A DNA stretch of 56,917 nt from Candidatus Gracilibacteria bacterium CG17_big_fil_post_rev_8_21_14_2_50_48_13 (GCA_002783265.1 PFFG01000011.1:1-56917), one strand, 5' to 3'. Shown: positions 1-9,298, counted from the first letter of the stretch. Program-made: numbers and translations. The notes: generated by a model from the letters alone, not told the origin.

Positions 1-1
1 T

Positions 2-3000
2 TCAACAAATCAGGCTCCAAGCATTGTGCTTCTTGCGCCTAACAACGGTGAAACGCGTTCAAATCAGACGAATACCCTCTTCTGGCAGGGAACGGATCTC
101 GATAACGATGCCATGACCTACTCCCTCTATATTAAGGAGGTAGGACAAGGAACAACATCAGATCGTAATGACCTCCTGCAGGCTGCGAATCGCGTTTTGA
201 CGACAAACCCTCAGACTTCCTTCGATTACACGGTTGCAAACCCCAATGCAATCCGCAACATCTTCTGGATGGTGGTCGTTTCTGATGGAAAGACGACAAC
301 GGAATCTTCGGTTCGCTCCTTTGTGTACCAGCCAGGTGCTGTGAACCAGGCGCCCGTGGTCAACTTGATTAGCCCATCCAATGGATCGACGCAGCCTGCT
401 CAGGCAAGCTACCAGCTTCAGTGGCAGGGAACGGATGCTTCTGCACTTGTGTACAACGTTTACACCCTCGAGGTTGATGCCTTGACGCCTGTGCAGAATT
501 TCACCAACGCGGATATTGCGGTTGCAGGAAATCTTCGTGCACCAAATACGGCAAATACGTCGTACTTGCTCCAGAACCCTACGGCAGGACGCCGTATTTT
601 CTGGACAGTACAGGCAAACGACGGGTCGCTTACGAGCTTCCCTGCTGGTGGACCTTTCCACTTTGATATCTCGAGCACGCAACAGAACAATGTGTCTTTG
701 CTTGCGACGACAACCAATACAAGTGGTGTCGCTACATCGAACTTTTCCGCAGGGCAGACAGCGAACTTGAATCTTGCAGTGACCAATACAACGGGATCTG
801 TACAGACCATCAACTTCCCTACTGCACAGCAGTATCGTTTCCGTGTGGTGAATGTGGCAACGAATGCGGTTGTGCGAACGAGTGACTTTGGTCAGGTTTT
901 CGCTCAGACTCCTTCGACCTTGACTCTTCAAGCGAATGGTACGCAGACCTTTACCTTCCCATGGAATCAGACAGACAACAATGGTGTTTCTGTACCAGCG
1001 GGTCAGTATCGTATTGAGGCAGAATTGACGGCTAATACCCTCCTCACGGCAGCACCGGTGACGGTTACTGTTGGGGGTGGACAGCAAGGCAATGTTCCTC
1101 CTGTGTTTGGAACAAACTTCATGCCATCGAATGGTTCTACCTTTACGACGGTTAGCCCAATGCAGCTCTCTTGGAGTGCAACGGACGCAAACAATGATGT
1201 ACTCACTTACAAGTTGTACCTCATGAGTCAGAATGTGGGGCAGGCTGTTCCTTCTTTGGCGACAGTTATGGCCGCGCAGAACATGGTGAACATTGCAAGC
1301 AATGCAACAAGTTATAGTTTCACGCCAACACTTGGCCAGCAGTACTTCTGGGTCGTAACGGTTTCTGATGCATCTACGACGGTCAATGGAAGTACCATGC
1401 CTTTCACCTTCACGGTGGATGCATCTGTCGTGACAAATGCAGCTCCTGTGGTAGCTCTGTCCTCTCCAGGTGCAGTTTCTACGGCAGCAGCAGTGAATCT
1501 GACAACGGCGGGTTCTACAACCTTCTCTTGGCTTGGTTCTGATGCAGATGCAGCGGACGTGGCGAATCTTCGCTACAACCTCTACATTATGGAAGTGCCT
1601 CTTGCAGACAACGCAGTCTACACGCCAGCGCAAATTGCGGTGGCAGGAAATCTGCGCGCAGCCAATACGGCAGCAAGCAGTGTAACCTACACAACAACCG
1701 ATCAGCGTAAATACTGGTGGACAGTGGATGTGACGGACGGTCGTGTTGCAAACCCAATTCTTTCGGTGAACAGCCCCTTTACCTTCACGGTGAACAGCAA
1801 TGTGCAGACGCCTGCAAATCTTGTGTGGAATGTCCTCACAACAAATGCAGCGGGAAGCACTACACAGCAGAATACCTTTGCAGCGAATGAGAATGTCTTT
1901 ACGACAGTGTCTGTACAGAATACGGGTGGAACGGCGCAGACCATAACCTTCAGCAATAACAACTGGTTTACGCAGACTGTGACAAGTGTTACAAGCGGAC
2001 AGGTGGTGTTCTCACAGAATGCTGTGGGTAACGGCACAACGACGCTGACGCTCAACGCTGGTCAGACCTATACATTCCCTGTTATTCAGTGGAATGGAAC
2101 AGATGCGAACGGTGTTCGTCTCAATGGAAACTTCAATGTGGGTGGAACGGTGAATGCGCTCAACTACAACCCTGTGGTAACGCCTCGCCAGATCACTCTC
2201 TTCGGAGCTTCGGCTGCGAACAATGCACCGGTCTTCACGAGTTTTGCTCCATCCAATGGATCAAACTTTACGACGGCTGCACCGATTGTTCTGACTTGGG
2301 CCGCTTCTGATGCAGATAATGATGCACTAAGCTACCAGCTCTACCTTGTGTCTCAGGCACTTGGACAGACGGCTCCAACCCTGGCTACGGTGATGAATGC
2401 AGGAAACCGTGTGACGCTTGCTGCCAATGCAACAACGCACACGTTTACTCCAGCCCTCAATACGCAGTATTTCTGGGTTGTTACGGTGACAGACGGTCGC
2501 GTTGCGACGCCTGTGGTTGGTGGCACTATGCCTTTTACGTTTACGATTAACCCAACTGCTGTCGCAAATGCAGGTCCAGCGGTAACGCTCACGACACCTG
2601 GAATTGCATCAGCGGGTAACCCTGTCAACTTGCTTACAGCAGGAAACACAGCGTTTACATGGGCAGGTTCTGACGCGGATGCAGCAGATGTTGCGAACCT
2701 TCAGTATCGCTTGTATGTCCTCGAAGTTCCTTTGAGCGACAACACGGTGTACACGTCAGCGCAGATTGCGCAGGCACAAAATATTCGTGGAAATACCAAT
2801 CACCCTACGCAGTCGTTGACGCTCAATCTGAATGATCAGCGCAAGTACTGGTGGACGGTAGATATTACGGATCAGCGTGTTGCCCTTCCTGTTGGAGCCT
2901 TTAATGGTCCTTTTACCTTCACGGTGAATACGACAGCACAGGCGCAGAACCTGGTGTGGGATATGATTGTCACGGGTAGCCCAACATCTGTGACGCCTCA

Positions 3001-4615
3001 GGCGAGTTTTGATCAGAACCAGGTGGCGTACATCCGTACATCTGTTCGCAATACGGGAACAACAGCGCAGACGCTCACTTTCCCTTCTACGAACCTGGTG
3101 ACGGTGACGATTCGCAACACAAGCAACGCAGTGATCTTTACGCAGAATGTCATTGGTACAGCAAATACCCTGACCATTCCTGCAGGAGGTACCATTGATC
3201 TTCCCGTGATGACGTGGAATGGTGCGAACTCCACAACAGGTGGACGAACGAATGGTACGTACAACGTGAGTGCAGCATTGCTTGCAACAAACGGTGTGGC
3301 GACCTTCCCTACGCGCAGCGTAACCCTCACAACAACTTCTACCGGTGGTGGAGGTGGCGGTGGTGGAGGCGGAGGCGGAGGAGTCTACTTTGGTGGTGGA
3401 CCTGGTGGAGGAGGATCGAATGTGGATATTGCATCTCCATTGAACCTTCCTGTCACAGATTCAGGTGATCGTACATGGTATGGTCCGGTACGTTTCGAGC
3501 CATCCAATGGAGAAGTAAAGATTGCTTTGACGCATATTGATAACGCGACGCAGAACTGCGCGAAGTGGCAGAAGGATACGGTGGTAACAACGACGAACGG
3601 TCAGCGTTTCCTTGGAACCTATGCTCCACCGCAGCGTTTTGACCTCACGAGTGTCGATGGTGCAATACGCGGACGAATTCCTTCCGATGCAAAGACGATA
3701 TACAATAGTTTCATTCAGTACGGTAACCTCGGTGAATACTACTCAAAGAGTGTTACACTCTGTGGAACACTTCCTGAAGATATTCGCAAGAAGGCAACAG
3801 ATACGAGTAAGATTGCAATCCTGGGGTATGACCCTCAGACCATGCAGTGGGTACGCCTTGGTGGACTTTCTAACATTGCAAATGGACGTGACTTCTCGGT
3901 AACGGTGAGCAAGTCGATGATGATTGGATTCTTTGAGGTTGGAAGTACCGTTATCCCTGGTGGAAACAACGGAAACACCAATGGAAATCCCGTTGAAGAT
4001 GATAGTTTCTGCCGAAACTTCGGTAGCCCCTTCACGGACACGGATGGTCACTGGTCTGAATACTATGTATGCCGCCTCTACCGTATGGGCGTGGTGACGG
4101 GATACATGGAAGGTGTGCTCAAGGGACTCTACGGTCCTGATCGCAGCATATCTCGTGCGGAACTCACAAAGATTCTTGTGCAGATGTACGGCTACGATAC
4201 ATCGAACGTGAATCCTCGCGGATCCTTCCGTGATGTGAGTGGTGATGAGTGGTTTGCTCCATACATCGCTGTTGCTAAGGAAAAGGGTATTGTTACAGGA
4301 TATGCTGACGGGTACTTCCGTCCTTTCCGCAACATTAACCGCGCTGAGGCAATGAAGATTATTCTCTTCTCTGCAGGCCTTGCAACTGAAGGAAGTGTGG
4401 ATGCAGAGCAGCTTCGTGAGATGGCGGATAGCGATAACTTCGCTGGATTCCGCGATATCCCTGAAGACCAGTGGTTCAGTGGATACATATCCATTGCGAA
4501 GCGTCTCGGTATTGTCTCTGGAAATAACGGCATGTTCCGTGCAGGAGATGAGATGACACGTGGAGAAATGGCGAAGGTTGCGTTCTTTGTTCTCGAACTG
4601 ACGAACAGAAACTAA
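2..4615 (+). CDS. Giant secreted repeat protein with C-terminal SLH domains (5' truncated)
   Basis: This is the C-terminal 1,537 residues of a surface protein. The reading frame is open to the left window edge (codons from base 2 read STNQAPSI), so the GTG at 26 is not the real start. Ig/FN3-like modules beginning NxAP and containing SNGS, DADND and FWVV alternate with domains resembling BsuPI (beta-sandwich, VxNTG, LxAGxT, GxYxV). The set of two Ig-like modules plus one BsuPI-like module recurs three times between about 340 and 3340. A glycine run (about 3345-3420) leads into a unique beta-rich domain. Three SLH domains follow (about 4020-4190, 4220-4370, 4450-4610) with FxDVxxxxWxxxYI and RAE/RGE motifs. 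SLH domains normally bind secondary wall polymer or peptidoglycan, so an S-layer or adhesin role is likely. A strong terminator follows. Confidence 0.9.
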   Translation, partial: STNQAPSIVLLAPNNGETRSNQTNTLFWQGTDLDNDAMTYSLYIKEVGQGTTSDRNDLLQAANRVLTTNPQTSFDYTVANPNAIRNIFWMVVVSDGKTTTESSVRSFVYQPGAVNQAPVVNLISPSNGSTQPAQASYQLQWQGTDASALVYNVYTLEVDALTPVQNFTNADIAVAGNLRAPNTANTSYLLQNPTAGRRIFWTVQANDGSLTSFPAGGPFHFDISSTQQNNVSLLATTTNTSGVATSNFSAGQTANLNLAVTNTTGSVQTINFPTAQQYRFRVVNVATNAVVRTSDFGQVFAQTPSTLTLQANGTQTFTFPWNQTDNNGVSVPAGQYRIEAELTANTLLTAAPVTVTVGGGQQGNVPPVFGTNFMPSNGSTFTTVSPMQLSWSATDANNDVLTYKLYLMSQNVGQAVPSLATVMAAQNMVNIASNATSYSFTPTLGQQYFWVVTVSDASTTVNGSTMPFTFTVDASVVTNAAPVVALSSPGAVSTAAAVNLTTAGSTTFSWLGSDADAADVANLRYNLYIMEVPLADNAVYTPAQIAVAGNLRAANTAASSVTYTTTDQRKYWWTVDVTDGRVANPILSVNSPFTFTVNSNVQTPANLVWNVLTTNAAGSTTQQNTFAANENVFTTVSVQNTGGTAQTITFSNNNWFTQTVTSVTSGQVVFSQNAVGNGTTTLTLNAGQTYTFPVIQWNGTDANGVRLNGNFNVGGTVNALNYNPVVTPRQITLFGASAANNAPVFTSFAPSNGSNFTTAAPIVLTWAASDADNDALSYQLYLVSQALGQTAPTLATVMNAGNRVTLAANATTHTFTPALNTQYFWVVTVTDGRVATPVVGGTMPFTFTINPTAVANAGPAVTLTTPGIASAGNPVNLLTAGNTAFTWAGSDADAADVANLQYRLYVLEVPLSDNTVYTSAQIAQAQNIRGNTNHPTQSLTLNLNDQRKYWWTVDITDQRVALPVGAFNGPFTFTVNTTAQAQNLVWDMIVTGSPTSVTPQASFDQNQVAYIRTSVRNTGTTAQTLTFPSTNLVTVTIRNTSNAVIFTQNVIGTANTLTIPAGGTIDLPVMTWNGANSTTGGRTNGTYNVSAALLATNGVATFPTRSVTLTTTSTGGGGGGGGGGGGGVYFGGGPGGGGSNVDIASPLNLPVTDSGDRTWYGPVRFEPSNGEVKIALTHIDNATQNCAKWQKDTVVTTTNGQRFLGTYAPPQRFDLTSVDGAIRGRIPSDAKTIYNSFIQYGNLGEYYSKSVTLCGTLPEDIRKKATDTSKIAILGYDPQTMQWVRLGGLSNIANGRDFSVTVSKSMMIGFFEVGSTVIPGGNNGNTNGNPVEDDSFCRNFGSPFTDTDGHWSEYYVCRLYRMGVVTGYMEGVLKGLYGPDRSISRAELTKILVQMYGYDTSNVNPRGSFRDVSGDEWFAPYIAVAKEKGIVTGYADGYFRPFRNINRAEAMKIILFSAGLATEGSVDAEQLREMADSDNFAGFRDIPEDQWFSGYISIAKRLGIVSGNNGMFRAGDEMTRGEMAKVAFFVLELTNRN

Positions 4616-4630
4616 GCTGGCTTGGTGCGA

Positions 4631-4668
4631 AAACCCCCTCCCCTAATTGCAGGCGAGGGGGTTTTTGT
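4631..4668 (+). terminator. Rho-independent terminator after the SLH protein gene
   Basis: A perfect 10-bp stem (4631-4640 with 4655-4664) with a 14-nt loop runs into a T-rich tract. It starts 16 bp after the SLH gene stop codon. Confidence 0.85.
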
Positions 4669-4703
4669 TTGCGAGCGCGAAGGGGTACCTCTTGGGGGTA
4701 GTG

Positions 4704-5009
4704 TCACGATAAACGTGTACGGGGTGTTGCGGGCACAACTATCCTCTCTTTTTTGGGCGCTCCTGGTAGGATCACTTCAATGGTGAGTCGTTGCCCTTCC
4801 CTGGTAATCTCCACATCAAAGTCTGTCCGCCGGTTGCGTTTCTCGATAATCCAACGGTGACTTGAGGCGGTAAAGAGAAGGTTTTCGAGGGCTTCACGCA
4901 TAGAGGTGTCTTGCGCTTCCGCAAGGCGTTTTAGTCGTGCCCATGCGAGAACATCCAAGCGAAAGGTGCAGGGTTTGGTTCCATATTCTGGTTCCTGAAA
5001 GTTGTCCAT
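4704..5009 (-). CDS. Hypothetical protein with ribbon-helix-helix-like segment
   Basis: The frame encodes 101 residues from the ATG at 5009. It is open further upstream to a TTG at 5141 (145 residues), but that start lies only 26 bp from the peroxiredoxin terminator, leaving little room for a promoter. A strand-helix-helix pattern (CTFRLD, then WARLKRLAEAQDTSMREALENLL, spanning about residues 15-45) resembles ribbon-helix-helix DNA-binding domains. The rest is a charged beta-rich tail. A small regulator is possible. I recognise no family with certainty. The gene lies between the terminators of two convergent transcription units and must have its own promoter. Confidence 0.5.
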   Translation of the reverse strand: MDNFQEPEYGTKPCTFRLDVLAWARLKRLAEAQDTSMREALENLLFTASSHRWIIEKRNRRTDFDVEITREGQRLTIEVILPGAPKKERIVVPATPRTRLS

Positions 5010-5167
5010 ATAGCGTTGGTTACGTAGTAGTTTACACTTTCCGTGACACCATGTCGCGAAGGGATACCAACGCTCCCCCAGGAAGGTATTGTCTGGATCG
5101 TGCTCAAGACCATGCCTTGCTCTGGCTGGTATGACAAGCAACTTCTGTTCTTAGCGCGTACCAACAC

Positions 5168-5193
5168 AAAAAAACCCGCCAGCGGCGGGTTTT
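5168..5193 (-). terminator. Rho-independent terminator after peroxiredoxin
   Basis: A 10-bp perfect stem (5171-5180 with 5184-5193) has a 3-nt loop. Read on the minus strand it ends in a run of seven Ts. It lies 20 bp beyond the ahpC-like stop codon. Confidence 0.85.
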
Positions 5194-5212
5194 CCATTCC
5201 TTACGTCCGTGC

Positions 5213-5755
5213 TTACGCTTTACCGAGGGTTTTTCCACCCTTGCTCCAGTTCACTGGGCAGAGCTCACCCGTTTGGAAGGCTCCTATAACGCGCTTGATC
5301 TCATCGATATTGCGACCAACAGGAAGATTGTGGACTATTGCTGCCTGCAAAACATTATCTGGATCGATAATGAATGCCCCTCGAAGGCTCATGCCGTCGT
5401 CGTGCAGAATGTTGAACATAAGAGAAAGCTCCTTATTCAAATCGGACAACATGGGGTAGGCAAGGTCCCCAATTTCTTTACTCCAGGCCTTGTGCGAATG
5501 CACAGAATCAATGCTCGCGAGGAGTACCTGCGTATTCATTGCCTCAAACTCCGCTGCTTTATCGGAAAGCTCAATAATTTCCGTCGGGCAGACAAAGGTA
5601 AAATCAAGGGGGTAGAAAAAGAGGAGTTTCCACTTCCCTTTGTAATCTCCAAGACTTACTTTGCTGAAATTGCCTTTATAGTAAGCGTCTAGCGTAAAGT
5701 CAGGAACCGTACTTCCAACACCGAGAACCATAAAGGGATGATCGTGATCGTGCAT
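5213..5755 (-). CDS. ahpC: 2-Cys peroxiredoxin (AhpC/Prx1 family)
   Basis: This cytoplasmic thiol peroxidase reduces H2O2, organic hydroperoxides or peroxynitrite. The 180 residues are full length. The peroxidatic cysteine is C56 in FVCPTE, the active-site arginine is R125 in SLRGAF, and the resolving cysteine is C166 in GELCPVNW, so it is a typical 2-Cys enzyme. The C-terminus is short, without the YF motif of over-oxidation-sensitive enzymes. No ahpF is nearby; the thioredoxin at 50.9 kb is a plausible reductant (inference). The gene sits 25 bp downstream of a small membrane protein gene and has its own terminator. Confidence 0.95.
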   Translation of the reverse strand: MHDHDHPFMVLGVGSTVPDFTLDAYYKGNFSKVSLGDYKGKWKLLFFYPLDFTFVCPTEIIELSDKAAEFEAMNTQVLLASIDSVHSHKAWSKEIGDLAYPMLSDLNKELSLMFNILHDDGMSLRGAFIIDPDNVLQAAIVHNLPVGRNIDEIKRVIGAFQTGELCPVNWSKGGKTLGKA

Positions 5756-5780
5756 AAATTGTATGAATATGTGTAAAAAC

Positions 5781-6002
5781 CTAGTGTAGTATAGGGGTTT
5801 CCTTGTTCACCTCGGTAGTCTTTTTTTGCGGCAGCGCCACATCCTTTTCTCCGTGTGCCTCAATAAAGGCTGTGTATTTCTTCCGCAAAACTATTTTCAA
5901 GACAACTAACCCTATGGCAGCGACAAATAAATAGCCAAGCAGAATTTCTGTGGATGGATCAAACAGGTCGATGGGGCGAAAGAGTGCCGCGTAGTGAAGC
6001 AT
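5781..6002 (-). CDS. Small single-pass membrane protein, unknown function
   Basis: The 73-residue product starts at the ATG at 6002. Extending the frame to 6062 would run into the divergent methyltransferase promoter region. One hydrophobic helix (about residues 18-38: ILLGYLFVAAIGLVVLKIV) is followed by a basic stop-transfer KLRKK-like stretch and a charged, Lys/Glu-rich tail. That predicts a short extracellular N-terminus and a cytoplasmic tail. It lies 25 bp upstream of the peroxiredoxin gene on the same strand and is probably co-transcribed with it. I recognise no family. Confidence 0.6.
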   Translation of the reverse strand: MLHYAALFRPIDLFDPSTEILLGYLFVAAIGLVVLKIVLRKKYTAFIEAHGEKDVALPQKKTTEVNKETPILH

Positions 6003-6073
6003 TGACGGTTGAATTAGGAACTGGCACCATGGTACCTGTACCCACTTATCCCCGCAAGTCATTTGCGCGTTGC

Positions 6074-7273
6074 ATGATTACACCTCCGTTTCAATCTGCA
6101 CAAACACTTTGCGAGACGCATCCTTTTCTAAAGGCGCTCCAGAGCGACGCTGGCCTAGCTGCTCTCAAGGTCATGGAAGAAGCTAAGGGAAATGTTTTGC
6201 AGTTTCGCTTGCAAGGTGCATTCCCCTCCGGATTCCCTGCATTTCTCGCAACCCTGGTGCTCGCGCGTCAGAAATATGCCGATCGGTTTCCCCTCGCACA
6301 TAATATGGTGTTTACGACCAGGGCAGCAGAGCAAGCGACGGGTGAGCGGATTGCCTACTATAAGACGCGCTTTGCTCATGGCGCAAAACGAATTCTCGTA
6401 GCATGCAGTGGGCTTGGTGGTGAACTCATGCACCTCGTGAGAGCATTTCCCCATGCCGAGATTGTGGCAGTAGATGCGGACCCGGATGTGTTGGCCTATT
6501 CTGCTTGGAACACGCTGCTTGTGGCCGACCACCCGAACCTGCAATTTGTCTGTGCCCGTCTAGAAGATGTGCTGCCCCACCTCGGCACCTTTGATCATTG
6601 TTTTTTTGATCCTGATCGCCGCACGGGCGGAAAGCGGCGTCTTGCTCTCGCGGACTATACTCCTGATCCGAATGTGCTTATTCCAGAGCTCCTCAATATA
6701 GCGGAAGCCGTCCACACCAAGGTCTCCCCCATGCTCCGGGACTTTGGCGTACATCTACCTCATGCGATTACCTGGATAGAAGAGGGTTGGACGCTCAAAG
6801 AATGTGTTCTCCATCATGGAACGGGTACCTACCCTTCAGTTGTGCATATTGAAGGAGAAAACATCCTTGAGGATCCAGTACTTTCGCCAGCCAGTCCTAC
6901 GGCGCAGGAGTATTTAGTGGAGCTCTCTCCCGCACTTCTTCGTGCAGGCCAGGTTGATGTGGTGGCATCGGCCTTATCAGCGAGGCGCCTCCATCCAAAG
7001 TCCAGCTTACTCCTCACAAAGTCGCCTGTGGCGCACCCCATGCTGCGTTATTATGCGGTGGAAAAGCAGGTTCCTTTTGCACCAAAACAGCTGAAAAAAC
7101 AGCTCAGGGGCCTATCTTTTGTAGTGAAAAAGCGCTTCTTCCCTCTTGAACCCCGGGAAATTCTACGCCTTTTAAGTGTGAAGGAAGGGGGCGATACGGT
7201 CCTTTTCTGTACCACCGTTGCACCTGCGACTCGCGTTGCATTTTTTTGCAAACGCGGCATAGTAGGCGCATGA
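6074..7273 (+). CDS. Class I SAM-dependent methyltransferase with THUMP-like domain
   Basis: The product has 399 residues from the ATG at 6074, which is preferred because an upstream extension would overlap the divergent gene. The central Rossmann domain carries a SAM-binding loop (ACSGLGGELMHL), an acidic residue after strand 2 (VAVDADP) and a DPDRR motif in place of the usual catalytic loop. The C-terminal about 100 residues (LSPALLRAG to the end) match the THUMP-like domain of an uncharacterised methyltransferase family. The substrate is probably RNA, but this is not established. The stop codon overlaps the start of the RluA-family gene (ATGA), so translation is likely coupled in an RNA-modification operon. 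Confidence 0.82.
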   Translation: MITPPFQSAQTLCETHPFLKALQSDAGLAALKVMEEAKGNVLQFRLQGAFPSGFPAFLATLVLARQKYADRFPLAHNMVFTTRAAEQATGERIAYYKTRFAHGAKRILVACSGLGGELMHLVRAFPHAEIVAVDADPDVLAYSAWNTLLVADHPNLQFVCARLEDVLPHLGTFDHCFFDPDRRTGGKRRLALADYTPDPNVLIPELLNIAEAVHTKVSPMLRDFGVHLPHAITWIEEGWTLKECVLHHGTGTYPSVVHIEGENILEDPVLSPASPTAQEYLVELSPALLRAGQVDVVASALSARRLHPKSSLLLTKSPVAHPMLRYYAVEKQVPFAPKQLKKQLRGLSFVVKKRFFPLEPREILRLLSVKEGGDTVLFCTTVAPATRVAFFCKRGIVGA

Positions 7274-8247
7274 AACAATGGACTATACAACCTGGGGAAG
7301 AAGGCCAGCGCCTCGACAAATATTTGCGCAATATGCTGAAGGCGGCACCTCTGTCGCTTATTTTTCGTCTCTTACGCACAAAAAAAATTAAGGTGAATGG
7401 CAAAAAGGCGGATCCGAGCTTGCGTCTCGATGCGGGTAGTACGCTTTCTGTGTATTTTAATGACGAGGAACTAGCAAAACTGATTGCGGAATCGAAGGAA
7501 CGCCGAAATGCCCATGTACGTGTGGTGAAACCAACCTTCACGGTGCTCTACGAAGACGACGATATTTTGGTGGTGAATAAACCTGCGGGTGTTGCGAGTC
7601 ATAGTGGCACGGGGACCGGTGAAAATACTATGATTAACCAGGTGCTGACCTATCTTGGCTTCACGGGTGAGGGAGCAAAGGCATCGCTTATTCATCGCCT
7701 CGACAAAGATACGTCAGGGACGCTGCTGATTGGGAAAAACCGGAAGGCCACCGCGCTACTTGGCGAACAGTTGGCGTCGAAGGGTTTTCATAAGGAATAC
7801 CTTGCGCTGCTGGATGGTCTTTTGCAAGAAGATTCTGGGACGATCAAGAACACCCTCGCAAAATCCAGTGCACCAGAGCGCACCATGCGAGCGACGCTGG
7901 ACACGGAAGGGGGCAAGGAGGCAGAAACCAAATATGTGGTGGAACACCGTTTTCCCGATGTGGGGGCAACGCTTGTGCGGCTCCAATTGCTGACTGGGCG
8001 CACGCATCAAATTCGTACACACATGGCGGATTTAGGCCACCCCTTGTTAGGTGACGACCGCTATGGAAACTTTGCCCGGAATCGTGCGGTGGCGAAAAGT
8101 CTGGGCATAAAGCGTCAGTTTCTCCATGCTCACCGTTTGCAGTTTCTGCATCCTCGCTCAGGGAAACCGATGACCATTGAAGCACCTCTTCCTGCGGACC
8201 TTACAACAACACTGACCCTGCTTGGCCATGGCAAAACGACAGACTGA
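7270..8247 (+). CDS. RluA-family pseudouridine synthase (RluC/RluD-like)
   Basis: This enzyme isomerises uridine to pseudouridine in rRNA or tRNA. The 325 residues have an N-terminal S4 RNA-binding domain (about 15-70, with GQRLDKYLR and KKIKVNGKKA). The catalytic domain carries the RLDKDTSG motif whose Asp is the nucleophile, then the TGRTHQIRTHM and HPLLGDDRYG motifs. The ATG at 7270 overlaps the previous stop, and the gene overlaps the next (nth) by about 20 bp, so the three genes form a tight operon. The architecture fits RluC/RluD (large-subunit rRNA), but the exact target uridine cannot be read from sequence. Confidence 0.93.
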   Translation: MKQWTIQPGEEGQRLDKYLRNMLKAAPLSLIFRLLRTKKIKVNGKKADPSLRLDAGSTLSVYFNDEELAKLIAESKERRNAHVRVVKPTFTVLYEDDDILVVNKPAGVASHSGTGTGENTMINQVLTYLGFTGEGAKASLIHRLDKDTSGTLLIGKNRKATALLGEQLASKGFHKEYLALLDGLLQEDSGTIKNTLAKSSAPERTMRATLDTEGGKEAETKYVVEHRFPDVGATLVRLQLLTGRTHQIRTHMADLGHPLLGDDRYGNFARNRAVAKSLGIKRQFLHAHRLQFLHPRSGKPMTIEAPLPADLTTTLTLLGHGKTTD

Positions 8248-8860
8248 TATTCTAGAACAGCTGCTCCAGCTGTATCCTGATCCGACGACCGAACTGGTGC
8301 ACCACAACCCCTTTGAGCTGCTGGTGGCGACCATGCTCTCGGCCCAATGTACAGACAAACGGGTGAATTTGGTAACGCCGGCCTTATTTGATGCCTTCCC
8401 TACGGCTCAAACACTTGCACAGGCAACGGTGGAGGATGTGAGGAACTATATCAAGACGATCAATTTCTTTCCGACAAAGGCCAAAAATCTTGTGGCCATG
8501 GCGAAGATGCTTGTTGTGCAGCATGGTGGTGAGGTCCCGAGTGCTCGTGAGGCGCTGGAGGCTCTCCCTGGTGTTGGGCGCAAAACCGCCAATGTGGTTA
8601 TGGCCAATGCTTTTGCTATTCCTACCTTTGCGGTGGATACCCATGTGCATCGTGTGGCAAACCGCCTCGGTTGGGCGACCACCAAAACTCCCGAACAAAC
8701 CGAACAGATACTGCTTAAAAAAATCCCCAACACCTGGTGGATTTGGGGACATCATCTGCTCATTTTGCACGGACGGGCTGTGTGTACGGCGCGGGCACCA
8801 AAATGCGGCGAGTGCCCTGTACGTGAGCAGTGTGCCTTCGGAAAGAAACTGAAGCAATAG
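8228..8860 (+). CDS. nth: Endonuclease III
   Basis: This DNA glycosylase/AP lyase removes oxidised pyrimidines in base-excision repair. The product has 210 residues from the ATG at 8228. The helix-hairpin-helix (LPGVGRKTANV) carries the catalytic lysine, the catalytic Asp is in FAVDTHVHR, and a C-terminal [4Fe-4S] cluster loop has Cys spacing C-x6-C-x2-C-x5-C. All key residues are intact. It overlaps the RluA-family gene by 20 bp and its stop directly abuts the stop of the convergent dut gene, with no room for a terminator. Confidence 0.96.
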   Translation: MAKRQTDILEQLLQLYPDPTTELVHHNPFELLVATMLSAQCTDKRVNLVTPALFDAFPTAQTLAQATVEDVRNYIKTINFFPTKAKNLVAMAKMLVVQHGGEVPSAREALEALPGVGRKTANVVMANAFAIPTFAVDTHVHRVANRLGWATTKTPEQTEQILLKKIPNTWWIWGHHLLILHGRAVCTARAPKCGECPVREQCAFGKKLKQ

Positions 8861-9298
8861 TTACGACGTGCCCGTACTCCCGAATCCCCCTCGCACGGCA
8901 TGATCATCGGCCTTGTGGTCTTCTATGAGTTCTGGCTGCACGGCCGGTAGAAGCACAGCCTGAGACCAGCGTTCGCCCCGCTCAATGGTAATGTCCTTTT
9001 CGCTGGGATTATAAAAACACGTCATGAGTTCATCCTCTGGTCCACAGTAATCTTGATCAATGACCCCCACCCCGTTGCCCACCATGAGGCCTTTTTTCTT
9101 GAGTGTGGAACTGCGGGAAAAGATAAAGAGCCCATATCCAGCGGGTACACGCACCACAAGATTATTCGGCACTAACGCCATTCCCTTCGCGGGAACGACG
9201 GTGGTGAGTCGTGCCGTGAGATCAAAGCCAATGGCGCCGCTACTATGGTACTCAGGCATAGCCAGGTCGGCATCTATTCGGTGGACGGAGAGCTGCAT
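8861..9298 (-). CDS. dut: dUTP diphosphatase (dUTPase)
   Basis: This enzyme hydrolyses dUTP to dUMP and PPi, keeping uracil out of DNA and feeding dTMP synthesis. The 145-residue chain shows the trimeric dUTPase motifs: motif 1 SGAIGFDLTA, motif 2 SRSSTLKKKG, motif 3 GVIDQDYCG, motif 4 ERWSQAVLLP and a C-terminal P-loop-like motif 5 (RGGFGSTG). It is the last gene of a minus-strand operon and overlaps the upstream nuclease gene by 25 bp. The thymidylate kinase at 52 kb acts later in the same pathway. Confidence 0.95.
   Translation of the reverse strand: MQLSVHRIDADLAMPEYHSSGAIGFDLTARLTTVVPAKGMALVPNNLVVRVPAGYGLFIFSRSSTLKKKGLMVGNGVGVIDQDYCGPEDELMTCFYNPSEKDITIERGERWSQAVLLPAVQPELIEDHKADDHAVRGGFGSTGTS

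Noticed and set aside
158-1633. A 491-residue open frame on the minus strand opposite the SLH protein gene
   Set aside because: Its composition is very rich in Arg, Cys and His and shows no domain. It is a codon shadow of the Thr/Asn-rich repeat protein on the plus strand, whose domains are clear.
3345-3420. Tandem nucleotide repeat in the SLH gene
   Set aside because: The run of GGN triplets encodes a glycine-rich linker and has no fixed repeat unit beyond codon bias.
5954-6073. N-terminal extension of the methyltransferase to 5954
   Set aside because: It would overlap the divergent small membrane protein gene and adds no family-like sequence. The ATG at 6074 fits the domain start.
8222-8227. 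TTG start two codons upstream of nth
   Set aside because: The ATG at 8228 is closer to the usual family start and gives a normal N-terminus.
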